Shown piece by piece: positions 17,563 to 25,679 of a DNA stretch of 64,000 nucleotides. This DNA comes from G963677445 sp963678275 (GTDB taxonomy: Bacteria > Bacteroidota > Ignavibacteria > Ignavibacteriales > Melioribacteraceae), in assembly GCA_963678275.1 (NCBI GenBank), contig OY782765.1, forward strand, positions 1,798,001 to 1,862,000, given 5' to 3'. How positions within the stretch are numbered: position 1 is the first letter of the stretch; every line of letters begins with the position of its first letter. The position numbers were made by a program, and so were the translations under genes. Under the pieces are notes generated by a model that did not search any database, was not told where the DNA came from, and saw nothing but the letters and a program-made list of their open reading frames with translations.

Positions 17563-17807
17563 CGCCTGATTTATCGCCATTTGAATAAGGTTTATAAGGT
17601 TTAATTTTGAAGGGTAGTTTCCTCTGCTACTAAGGTTAAAAAATCAGAAATAAGGTTTCCCCGAGCTTTTTGTGTTTTTGTAATTTGTTCACGTTTTTTC
17701 AGCAAAATTTTTACTATCTAAGTTACTTTATCATTTAAATTATTAATTATTCATTATTAATTGCGATCTTGCGTAAAATTCGACTGCTAATAAAATAATG
17801 CCCCCTT

Positions 17808-17915
17808 GTAGGACAGAATTGCATTCTGTCCTGACCAACTCAGCGAATTCACAAAACTGATAAAAAATTCGCACCTCTTACACCACCAACCCAAACCACA
17901 ACCCCCAAATCCCCC
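17808..17915. repeat. Composite repeat B, copy 3
   Basis: Palindrome GTAGGACAGAATTGCATTCT plus GTCC, then GACCAACTCAGCGAATTCAC, a GATAAAAAATTCGC block and a CCA-rich tail (TTACACCACCAACCCAAACC). Same order of parts as copy 1. Confidence 0.75.
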
Positions 17916-18084
17916 CAGCACTTGCGCGCCGCGGCCGAATCTGTTCCGGAGGGCCCATAGCCACGGATATTCTTTTTAAAAACACGGACTCCCCCTTTTT
18001 TTCGTATGTCGCCTTTGAACTCTGTGGCGTTATCCGCAAAAGAGGGAACATTTTCCGTAAAATTCTTGATCTACTCAGGAGGAA

Positions 18085-18107
18085 GGACAGATTTCAAATC
18101 TGTCCTA
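18085..18107. repeat. Isolated GTAGGACAG-family palindrome
   Basis: Arms AGGACAGATTT (18085-18095) and AAATCTGTCCT (18097-18107) are perfectly complementary around a single C. It sits directly beyond the terminator of the prolyl oligopeptidase gene. Confidence 0.8.
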
Positions 18108-18109
18108 CA

Positions 18110-18150
18110 AAAAAAAAAGGATACTTCAGGTTATGCGGCCTGAAGTATCC
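18110..18150 (-). terminator. Intrinsic terminator of the prolyl oligopeptidase gene
   Basis: Perfect 12-base stem (GGATACTTCAGG, 18119-18130, and CCTGAAGTATCC, 18139-18150) with an 8-base loop. On the minus strand it is followed by about nine T (18110-18118 read as A on the plus strand). It starts 11 bases after the peptidase stop. Confidence 0.93.
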
Positions 18151-18161
18151 GTCTGTTAAAA

Positions 18162-20279
18162 TTAATATTGAGGTGTTTCATCCACATTATAAAATATGAA
18201 CGAAAGTATATCGGTATAAAGCTCAATAGTTTTTGATATACTCGAACCGGCCCCATGTCCCGCTTTGGTTTCGATTCTGATTAGAGTCGGATTACCCCCT
18301 GTATGTTTCGCCTGCAATTCGGCGGCATACTTAAATGAATGCGCGGGAAAAACCCTGTCATCATGATCGGCTGTCGTAACAAGAACAGCAGGATATTCCA
18401 CACCGCTTTTGATATTATGCAGCGGAGAATATTTAATCAAAGTCTCATATTGCAGTGAATCCTCACTTGAGCCATATTCAGGAACCCACGCCCAACCAAT
18501 AGTGAACTTATGGAACCTCAGCATATCCATCACCCCGACAGCGGGCACAGCCGCGGCAAAAAGATCAGGCCTCTGATTGATTACAGCGCCGACAAGTGTG
18601 CCGCCATTTGATCCGCCGAACGCGGCAATTTTTTCAGATGAAGTGTATTTTTCATTTACCAGGTATTCGGCGCCGGCGATAAAGTCATCGAATACATTTT
18701 GTTTATTATGCAGCATTCCCGCCTTATGCCAGGTTTCGCCATATTCACCGCCGCCGCGCAGACATGCCTCAGCGAAAATACCTCCCTGTTCCAGAAATGG
18801 CAGCATTGTCAGCCTGAAAGCCGGTTTCATAATCACATTAAATCCGCCGTAACCATAAAGGATTGTGGGATTATTGCCATCATTTTTTACACTTTTTTTC
18901 TTTGTAATAAACAATGGAATATCGGTTCCATCCTTGCTCTTGTAAAATACCTGTTCTGTTTCATATTCATCGATATCAAATTTAATATCAGGTTTTTTGA
19001 ATACTCTTGAACTCTGTTCTTCCAGGTTATAAATAAAAATAGTTGAGGGGTATGTATAGGTAGTAAATGTATAGAAAAACTCCTTGTCATACTTATTTCC
19101 CCCGATATTTCCGGCGGAACCTACTGTCGGCAATGAAATATTATTGATCTTCTTACCCTCCATATCATAAACAGAAAGATAAGTCAATACATCTTTCAGG
19201 TAACGTACGATAAGTTTACCTCCGATAGAATAAACTCCGTTCAGCAGGTATTCCGATTCAGGTATTACCTCTTTCCAGTTTTCTTTAGCCGGTTTTTTGG
19301 GATCAATAATTACGAGCCGGTAGTTGGGAGCTTCATAGTTGGTTTTAACCAGAAGTTTATCGCCGATATTATCAACAACAATATACTCAGCTTCTTTTTT
19401 GCCGATAACTTTTCTTATTTTTCCATCCTTTTTGAGGTCTTTCACATAAAGCATATTTTCGCTTGATGAACCTTCCCATACAAAAAATGTAAGAAAACGT
19501 TCATCATCGGTAACTGAAACCGAGAAACCCCGTTTTTCATTCTTTTTATCCTGGTAAATCAGTTTGTCCTTATCCTGAGAAGTCCCAACTTTGTGATAAT
19601 ATACTTTCTGGTTGATATTCTGACTTTTCATGGCCGATTTTTCATCAGGTTTATCATAGCGGCTGTAGAAAAATCCATCTTTATACCATGCCATTCCTGA
19701 AAACTTTATCCATTCCAGGTGATCATCGAGCAGTTTGCCGCTCTCAACCTCTTTCACATAAAATTCTGTCCAGTCCGATCCGCTTCGTGATATAGCGTAT
19801 CCGCAGTATTTATGGTCCCTTGAAAAATATAATGTTTTAAGACTGACGGTTCCATCTTCCGAAAATTTATTGGGATCGATAAATACCTTCGGCTCACCAT
19901 CCAGCCCTTCCTGGATATATACAACAGCCTGCTCCTGAAGGCCGTCATTTTTTTCATATATATAATATTTGCCCACCTTCTCGGGAGAATAATATCTTTC
20001 ATAATTCCATAATTCCCGGTACCTCTCCTCAATATCTTTTCTGAAAGGGATGGCTTCAAAATATTTATTTGTAACCTCCATCTGGGCTTTTACCCACGCC
20101 GCGGTTTCATCAGAGTTGTCATCTTCAAGCCAGCGGTAAGGATCGGCAATCTTGTTGCCAAAATATACATCCACTGTATCGGTCTTTTTTGTCACAGGAT
20201 ATTTTATCTCCGGTTTATTGGAACAACCATAAGCAAAAAGTATTATAATCGCTGTAATAGGAAATAAATTTATTTTCAT
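18162..20279 (-). CDS. Prolyl oligopeptidase (family S9A), lipoprotein
   Basis: Serine peptidase of 705 residues that cleaves short peptides after proline. A lipobox (ILFAYGC, Cys about 19) predicts export and lipid anchoring, so it works outside the cytoplasm. Residues about 25-90 and 440-705 form the alpha/beta hydrolase domain and the middle is the seven-blade propeller. The catalytic Ser is S557 in FGGSNGGTL; the Asp lies in ADHDDRVFPAHSF and the His in KAGHGAGSS. DPYRWLEDDNSDET near the N-terminus is a family signature. ATG at 20279 with GGAGG upstream; monocistronic with a strong terminator. Confidence 0.95.
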   Translation of the reverse strand: MKINLFPITAIIILFAYGCSNKPEIKYPVTKKTDTVDVYFGNKIADPYRWLEDDNSDETAAWVKAQMEVTNKYFEAIPFRKDIEERYRELWNYERYYSPEKVGKYYIYEKNDGLQEQAVVYIQEGLDGEPKVFIDPNKFSEDGTVSLKTLYFSRDHKYCGYAISRSGSDWTEFYVKEVESGKLLDDHLEWIKFSGMAWYKDGFFYSRYDKPDEKSAMKSQNINQKVYYHKVGTSQDKDKLIYQDKKNEKRGFSVSVTDDERFLTFFVWEGSSSENMLYVKDLKKDGKIRKVIGKKEAEYIVVDNIGDKLLVKTNYEAPNYRLVIIDPKKPAKENWKEVIPESEYLLNGVYSIGGKLIVRYLKDVLTYLSVYDMEGKKINNISLPTVGSAGNIGGNKYDKEFFYTFTTYTYPSTIFIYNLEEQSSRVFKKPDIKFDIDEYETEQVFYKSKDGTDIPLFITKKKSVKNDGNNPTILYGYGGFNVIMKPAFRLTMLPFLEQGGIFAEACLRGGGEYGETWHKAGMLHNKQNVFDDFIAGAEYLVNEKYTSSEKIAAFGGSNGGTLVGAVINQRPDLFAAAVPAVGVMDMLRFHKFTIGWAWVPEYGSSEDSLQYETLIKYSPLHNIKSGVEYPAVLVTTADHDDRVFPAHSFKYAAELQAKHTGGNPTLIRIETKAGHGAGSSISKTIELYTDILSFIFYNVDETPQY

Positions 20280-20403
20280 TAAACCTCCGCTTAATAAATT
20301 AATAATTTGAAATTAAGAATAATTTTTCACAACATTGTTGAAATTACAAATATTATTCAGCTAATCCAATACTAAAAACAATAACATATATTAAGGAGGA
20401 TTT

Positions 20404-20991
20404 ATGGCAGCAAAAAAAGTTCTTATGATTGTCGGCGATTTTGTCGAGGATTATGAAGCGATGGCGCCTTTTCAAATACTTTTAATGGTCGGACATGAAG
20501 TGCATACAGTTTGCCCCGGGAAAAAAGAAGGTGAAACCGTAAAAACCGCCGTTCACGATTTCCAGGGAGACCAGACTTATGTGGAAATGCCGGGTCACTG
20601 GTTTGGCATAAACGCCGATTTCGACCAGGTTAATCCTGAAGAATATGACGCTCTTGTAATTCCGGGTGGCAGAGCTCCCGAATACCTGAGACTCAATCCC
20701 AGGGTTCTTGAGATAACAAAACATTTCGGCGATAACCATAAACCGATCGCCGCGATATGCCACGGGCCCCAGATACTGGCCGCGGCAGGACTTCTCGAAG
20801 GCCGTAAAGTTATCGCCTATCCCGCAGTCGGTCCCGAATGCCAGGCGGCCGGCGCGATATTCGGCGAGGTGGCCCCCGGCGCCGATAACGCCCTTGTCGA
20901 TGATAATATCGTTACAGCCCCCGCATGGCCCGCACATCCCGCCTGGATGAGAGAATTCCTCAAACTTCTCGGCTCAAAAATAGAAGCCTGA
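20404..20991 (+). CDS. DJ-1/PfpI family protein
   Basis: Cytoplasmic protein of 195 residues of the class I glutamine amidotransferase-like fold. The nucleophile elbow is IAAICHGPQ with C119 and H120, and the conserved Glu is E15 in GDFVEDYE. Family members include protease PfpI, protein/nucleotide deglycases and glyoxalase III; the precise activity cannot be chosen here. The HWFGINADFDQV insert between the two halves is characteristic of one bacterial subgroup. AAGGAGG lies 6 bases before the ATG. It stands alone between oppositely directed genes. Confidence 0.88.
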   Translation: MAAKKVLMIVGDFVEDYEAMAPFQILLMVGHEVHTVCPGKKEGETVKTAVHDFQGDQTYVEMPGHWFGINADFDQVNPEEYDALVIPGGRAPEYLRLNPRVLEITKHFGDNHKPIAAICHGPQILAAAGLLEGRKVIAYPAVGPECQAAGAIFGEVAPGADNALVDDNIVTAPAWPAHPAWMREFLKLLGSKIEA

Positions 20992-21011
20992 TTTTTAATC
21001 AAACTTCCGTA

Positions 21012-21033
21012 GGACAGGCTTTCGAGCCTGTCC
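21012..21033. repeat. GTAGGACAG-family hairpin with TTCG loop
   Basis: Arms GGACAGGCT (21012-21020) and AGCCTGTCC (21025-21033) enclose TTCG, a very stable tetraloop in RNA. It is preceded by CCGTA as in other family members. No T tract follows directly, so it is not a clear terminator for the DJ-1 gene. Confidence 0.75.
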
Positions 21034-21180
21034 CTCTGGGCCTGCCCCCCTTTTGCGTAATTTGCCAACCTGAGAACTTAGCCTGTCCATGCAATATCTG
21101 AACCATGATTAAAGGATTTCAGGATTACATGATTAATAATAGGTATCCTTCTTCTATTATGTGCCGGAACGACAAATTTT

Positions 21181-21204
21181 AGAGACAAGGCATGCCTTGT
21201 CTCT
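21181..21204. repeat. Perfect 24-bp palindrome
   Basis: AGAGACAAGGCA followed at once by its exact complement TGCCTTGTCTCT, then ACGGG. Similar palindromes are known between genes of many bacteria; here it parallels the GTAGGACAG family in form. Confidence 0.8.
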
Positions 21205-21287
21205 ACGGGTGGTGCAAAAATCTGCATTTTGATATGGAATCCGTACCTGTTTTTGGCAGGATAATGCGTACATCATATCAGAATTGT

Positions 21288-21327
21288 AAAAAAACCTCCG
21301 GGGTTTCAAAAATCCCGGGGATTTTTT
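21288..21327 (-). terminator. Intrinsic terminator after pgi
   Basis: Stem CCTCCGGGG against TCCCGGGGA (with G-T pairs) flanked by AAAAAAA at 21288-21294 and TTTTTT at 21322-21327, so functional on the minus strand after pgi and possibly in both directions. Confidence 0.8.
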
Positions 21328-21328
21328 A

Positions 21329-23014
21329 TTATATAAACATCTTCAGATTACCCAAAACATCTTCCCCGAGATCGATAGTCATTACTTTTCTTCCTTTGGA
21401 AAGCAGAGCGTCACGGTCGCCGAGGGCCTGTGATCTTTTTAATGTTCCGAAATCGATTACTGAATTTTCAGAGCCCGGTTCTTCAGGTACAGGCGCGAAA
21501 TTTTTCGGAGTGTTGACAAACTGAATAAAAATACCGGAGTTGTCATCTCCCTTATGAAGCTGCCCTGTTGAGTGGAGGAAGCGGGGTCCCATTCCGGTTG
21601 TAACGGCGACATTATATTTTTCGCAAAGTTCATGCCTGAGCATTTCCAAGGCCGCGCCGGTGTCATTTGCCGGCTGAAGATAAGCCTGGAGCGCGATATA
21701 TGATTTACTCCCCTGCTTCATCATTTCAGAAACAAATTCCTCAACCGCCGCTTTCACCGAAGAGGGTTTAAATTCTGAAAATATTTTTACCCCGTTTTCT
21801 TCAAGTGTAATTTCAGGATCGGTCAGTTTGCCCGTTTCGGTAAATTCTTTTATCACCTTGCGCGCTGAAACCTTGGCCGATTCCACATCAGGCTGATCGA
21901 AAGGCTGAATATCGAGCAGAGCGCCGGCAAGCGCGGTGATGAATTCCCAGTGAAAATATTGGGCGGAAAGTTCATATACATCTTCCATCTCAAATCTGAT
22001 AACCGGGAATCCTTCATTGATAAGGTTATTCACATAAAGATCGCGGGAATCATCAGCCTTAAGTTTCAAATAGACAAAGAGCCGGTCATTGCCATAATGT
22101 TTCATCAGGTAAAATTTATCATCCACCACCGGGAGTATGCCTTTCCCCTCTTTACCCGTGCTTTCGGCGATAAGCTGTTCCACCCAGCTTCCGAAAGAAG
22201 CGAAAGAATCGGGAGTTATGAACGTCAGTTTGTTTATCCCCTTATTTGCCAGCGCGCCGATTAACGCCGCCGCTTTAGCCGCCGGATTCTCCTCAGCGCC
22301 GGTTTTATCCTGTCCTGCGGCTGAAAGACTGTTTGACACAAGTTTATCCACATCATGCCCGCAGAGCGCTGAAGGAACCATGCCAAAATATGAAAGCGCT
22401 GAAAAACGCCCCCCGATATCAGGATCATTCAGGAATATTTTTCTGAACTTAAGATCTTCCGCCATTTTCTGAAGACCGCTGCCGGGATCGGTAATTGCCA
22501 CAAAACTGCTACCGGGATTTTCTTTACTGATATTATCGGCAGCATATTTATAAAAATATTTCATCAGTGATATTGTTTCAACTGTCCCCCCCGATTTTGT
22601 GCTTACCATAAAGAGGGGTTTTTTACCCGCGAGAGCCCCGGCGTAGCTGAACACAGCGTCAGGATCGGTGGTGTCGATAACATGCAGATCAGGATATGTT
22701 TCATTTTTTCCCAGTATGTTTCTAAACACCTCAGGCGCGAGAGATGAACCACCCATCCCAAGCAGCAGAATATCTGTAAATCCTTCCTTCTTTATTTCAG
22801 CGGCGAATGAGATTATTTCATCCGCGAAATTTTTTGCTTTTTCAGGGCAGTCGAGCCATCCGAGCCGGTTGCTTATCTCGTGCGGATTTTCCCTCCACAC
22901 TGTGTGATCCCGGTCCCATATCCTCGGAACCAGTTTATTTGCCTTTATTTTTTCCATGGCGGATGAATAATCCGCCTGATATTTCCCCGGAAATACAAAA
23001 ATTTTTCCTGACAT
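21329..23014 (-). CDS. pgi: Glucose-6-phosphate isomerase
   Basis: Interconverts glucose 6-phosphate and fructose 6-phosphate. The protein has 561 residues with two SIS-type sugar isomerase domains: LLLGMGGSSLAPEVF (about 83-98), FMVSTKSGGTVET (about 135-147), and IGGRFSALSYFGMVPSAL (about 200-217). The sequence, including the C-terminal YIALQAYL..TTGMGPRFLHSTGQLHKG part, looks like the isomerase half of the bifunctional transaldolase/isomerase proteins rather than E. coli Pgi, yet no transaldolase domain is present and none is adjacent. ATG at 23014 with GAGAG upstream. Confidence 0.88.
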   Translation of the reverse strand: MSGKIFVFPGKYQADYSSAMEKIKANKLVPRIWDRDHTVWRENPHEISNRLGWLDCPEKAKNFADEIISFAAEIKKEGFTDILLLGMGGSSLAPEVFRNILGKNETYPDLHVIDTTDPDAVFSYAGALAGKKPLFMVSTKSGGTVETISLMKYFYKYAADNISKENPGSSFVAITDPGSGLQKMAEDLKFRKIFLNDPDIGGRFSALSYFGMVPSALCGHDVDKLVSNSLSAAGQDKTGAEENPAAKAAALIGALANKGINKLTFITPDSFASFGSWVEQLIAESTGKEGKGILPVVDDKFYLMKHYGNDRLFVYLKLKADDSRDLYVNNLINEGFPVIRFEMEDVYELSAQYFHWEFITALAGALLDIQPFDQPDVESAKVSARKVIKEFTETGKLTDPEITLEENGVKIFSEFKPSSVKAAVEEFVSEMMKQGSKSYIALQAYLQPANDTGAALEMLRHELCEKYNVAVTTGMGPRFLHSTGQLHKGDDNSGIFIQFVNTPKNFAPVPEEPGSENSVIDFGTLKRSQALGDRDALLSKGRKVMTIDLGEDVLGNLKMFI

Positions 23015-23167
23015 AATTTTCTCTCATTAATTTAAAAATCATCTACGCAAATATTGATAATTCGAAGAACTATTGCAATCAGACCGCGTTAAAGTTTAAT
23101 GAAAATATCCCGCTCACCATCTTTTCCCACCGCTGCCAGAGGATAATTGTTACCCGGCGCTGCCCTA

Positions 23168-23188
23168 TTATTACACAAGTGTGAATAA
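23168..23188. promoter_or_regulatory. Imperfect palindrome upstream of the vWA gene
   Basis: TTATTACACAAGTGTGAATA has complementary ACAC/GTGT cores and TTATT/AATAA wings. It lies about 120 bases before the start at 23306 and could be an operator, but a single AT-rich copy is weak evidence. Confidence 0.25.
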
Positions 23189-23305
23189 ATTATACACTAA
23201 TAACATCCTCATGGCCCTGAAAATAATAAAAATGCAATGGCATGAATATTGGATTCACTATTATGTTTTCAAAAATCATATTATTATCACAGGAGGATGT
23301 TTTTA

Positions 23306-25669
23306 ATGAAGAGAACTACATTTTTAATTTTAACTTTGATGATGTTCAGCTCACTTTTGTTTGGGCAGTGGAAAAAGAAGTATGATATCATCGAAAAAAG
23401 CGGCAATGGAGATCAATTGCTGAAAACAGGACCCGGAAGAGATGGAGAAATTTTCCGCAGCGCCATATTTGAATATTCATTACTGGAGGATGGATATTTT
23501 ACAATTGGAACAAACCAGGGAGCGACAGAGGGAATGCTTGATGATAATTGCCAGCTTACCTACGGCCATCCATATTCACTCACCTCATTTATTAAAATTT
23601 ATGAAGCGGGTCAATGGAAAACGCCATTTTATAACTTCAGATTTTATGAGCAGGAAATATCTGTTGATGACAGCGTTTTATCAATCAACCTGACTGAAGA
23701 GGATAATCTCGCGATAAATTTCCGGATTTATCCTTCAGGCCAGGAAAATAATCTTATTCTTGAACTAAACCTGCAGAATCTATCATCAGGAATAAAAGAA
23801 ATGGGGACTGGATTGGCGCTGGATATTTCGTTAGGGGAAAACGGGGATGGTTTTCTGAAATATAACGATACTGAAATTACTGACGAAACATATCTCGATG
23901 AGATAAGCAACAGTGATATTTTCAGGATAACTGAAAGGAATACAGACTATAAGGGACTGATTGAAGAAATATCTTTCCCTGAGTCAGCGCCTGCCTCGGT
24001 TAATGTGACTAACTGGCGCAGACTCGCGGAAGATGAAATAATATTTGAGACACAGTTTGTTCAGATTTTTGACCTCGCGCTTGATATCAGGGGTGAGATA
24101 ACAGAACTGCAACCGGGCGAATCTGTGAATATGATTATGAGTATTACCCTGCCGCAGCCCGATTTCCCCGAAAGCATTTTCGCGCGCGCCGATATTCCCC
24201 CGGAACTCAGTATTGAAGAGGGAATACTTGTGCCGGAAATAATTTCGGCTTATACAAAACTGATCAATAACAGCAATTCAAATATTTATTCTCTTTCTTC
24301 AACGATTTCTTTTTCGGAATATTTCGAGCCTGTTATCACCTCAGTATCTGTTCCGGTAGCGCCGGGTGATTTTTCCATTGTTGAGATTCCTGTTGCCACA
24401 AGAGAATTTTTTAAAGAAAAGCTGCTGGAATTAACACTTGAGGTAAAGGATGGGAGCGTGGTTATTGATAAAATAGAACGTTTATTATATATCCCTGCTG
24501 TACCCCTTTCCGATAGCGGACTGGTTGTAAATATTGATTCGGTAATTACTGATAATTACCCTGAAATTTCGGTACGGTTTAACGCGCTGAAAGAATCATC
24601 GGGCGGTTATATATTTGATCTTGACCCGGAAAATATTTTCTTCACCGAAAATGATGAAATTATTGAAGATTTTACAGTGGGAAAGGATACCTCCGGGGGC
24701 AACTCTGATATTGACATAATTTTTATCCTCGATGTTACTGGCAGTATGAGTGATGAAATCGCCGCGGTAAAAAACAATATTATAGAATTTACCGATAGTC
24801 TTACCCAACAGGGAATAAATTACCGGCTGGGAATGGTGACTTTTCTTGATGAAGTGGAAAATATTTATGATTTCACCTCTGATCCTCTCATATTTAAGTC
24901 CTATGTCGAGCAGCAATATGCTCACGGCGGGGGGGAATATGAAGAAAATTCACTTGAAGCCCTGATGACCTCCACTCAGTTCAATTTCCGTCCGAGCGCG
25001 AGAAGAATGAATATCTGGATAACCGACGCCGCCTATCACATAAACAATTCATTTACCTCACTTACCGTTGAGGAAGTTGTGGACGCGCTGCTCTCTTTCG
25101 GAATCCAGACTCACTGCATAGGCAATACGGCTGAGCAGACCAACTTTTATAATCCCATTGTAATACCGACCGGTGGTGATTTTTATGACATAAATGGCAA
25201 TTTCAGAGATATACTGCTTAATATTTCCGGAAGCCAGTACCTTTCAGATTATCTGATCACTTATACCTCATCACTACCTGCCGGCAGTATAAACAACATA
25301 GGAGTGGAAGTTCATTATGCGGGACTCGGTGGAAAATCAGTCTACAATATGGGAATGATTGAAAAACCTGTCGTAAAAGAAAATATAAATGTTTCCTGTT
25401 ATCCGAATCCCTTTAATCCCACGGCAAATATCAGGGTGGTAAAACCAACTGAAAGCGGGGGTAAAGTAGTTATATATAACATCCTGGGGCAACAGATTAA
25501 AACTTTTAACCTCGCGGCGGGTGAAAGCAGTTTTCTGTTTAAATGGAACGGCCGGAGCGACGCGGGAATGGAGGTCGGCAGCGGAGTATACATTGTCAAC
25601 ACCCTTCTTACCGATTTCAGGGGAGGCCTGATGGAAGCTAATTCTCAAAAAATAATGTACCTAAAATAG
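23306..25669 (+). CDS. Secreted vWA-domain protein with T9SS sorting domain
   Basis: Protein of 787 residues. I start it at ATG 23306 because AGGAGG precedes it and a clean signal peptide follows (MKRTTFLILTLMMFSSLLFGQ); the frame is open further upstream but without signals. Residues about 25-440 are beta-rich without a family I recognise. Residues 470-660 are a von Willebrand A domain with metal-site motif D476-VTGSMS. The C-terminal domain starts at YPNPFNPT (699-706) and is a type A T9SS sorting signal, so the protein is predicted to cross the outer membrane and be attached to or released from the surface. The VIT protein gene follows 10 bases later. Confidence 0.85.
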   Translation: MKRTTFLILTLMMFSSLLFGQWKKKYDIIEKSGNGDQLLKTGPGRDGEIFRSAIFEYSLLEDGYFTIGTNQGATEGMLDDNCQLTYGHPYSLTSFIKIYEAGQWKTPFYNFRFYEQEISVDDSVLSINLTEEDNLAINFRIYPSGQENNLILELNLQNLSSGIKEMGTGLALDISLGENGDGFLKYNDTEITDETYLDEISNSDIFRITERNTDYKGLIEEISFPESAPASVNVTNWRRLAEDEIIFETQFVQIFDLALDIRGEITELQPGESVNMIMSITLPQPDFPESIFARADIPPELSIEEGILVPEIISAYTKLINNSNSNIYSLSSTISFSEYFEPVITSVSVPVAPGDFSIVEIPVATREFFKEKLLELTLEVKDGSVVIDKIERLLYIPAVPLSDSGLVVNIDSVITDNYPEISVRFNALKESSGGYIFDLDPENIFFTENDEIIEDFTVGKDTSGGNSDIDIIFILDVTGSMSDEIAAVKNNIIEFTDSLTQQGINYRLGMVTFLDEVENIYDFTSDPLIFKSYVEQQYAHGGGEYEENSLEALMTSTQFNFRPSARRMNIWITDAAYHINNSFTSLTVEEVVDALLSFGIQTHCIGNTAEQTNFYNPIVIPTGGDFYDINGNFRDILLNISGSQYLSDYLITYTSSLPAGSINNIGVEVHYAGLGGKSVYNMGMIEKPVVKENINVSCYPNPFNPTANIRVVKPTESGGKVVIYNILGQQIKTFNLAAGESSFLFKWNGRSDAGMEVGSGVYIVNTLLTDFRGGLMEANSQKIMYLK

Positions 25670-25679
25670 GGGGCTGATA

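Larger units (their letters stand above)
17091..18161. other. 1.07-kb spacer of terminators and repeats, no gene
   Basis: It contains the nfnB terminator, three copies of composite repeat B (17159, 17274, 17808), one copy of dispersed repeat C on the minus strand (17396-17562), an isolated palindrome (18085-18107) and the terminator of the peptidase gene. Open frames at 17133-17363 and 17200-17580 on the minus strand are made of these repeats and low-complexity CCA-rich stretches and are not called. The section 17590-17800 is AT-rich and shows nothing else. Confidence 0.75.
20992..21287. other. Convergent spacer with two hairpin palindromes
   Basis: Between the converging DJ-1 and pgi genes lie a hairpin at 21012-21033 and a perfect palindrome at 21181-21204, plus AT-rich sequence. 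No gene is visible. Confidence 0.7.

Noticed and set aside
17133..17580. Two minus-strand open frames of 76 and 126 codons
   Set aside because: Composed of repeat B, repeat C and CCA-rich low-complexity sequence; the two overlap and neither has a start signal.
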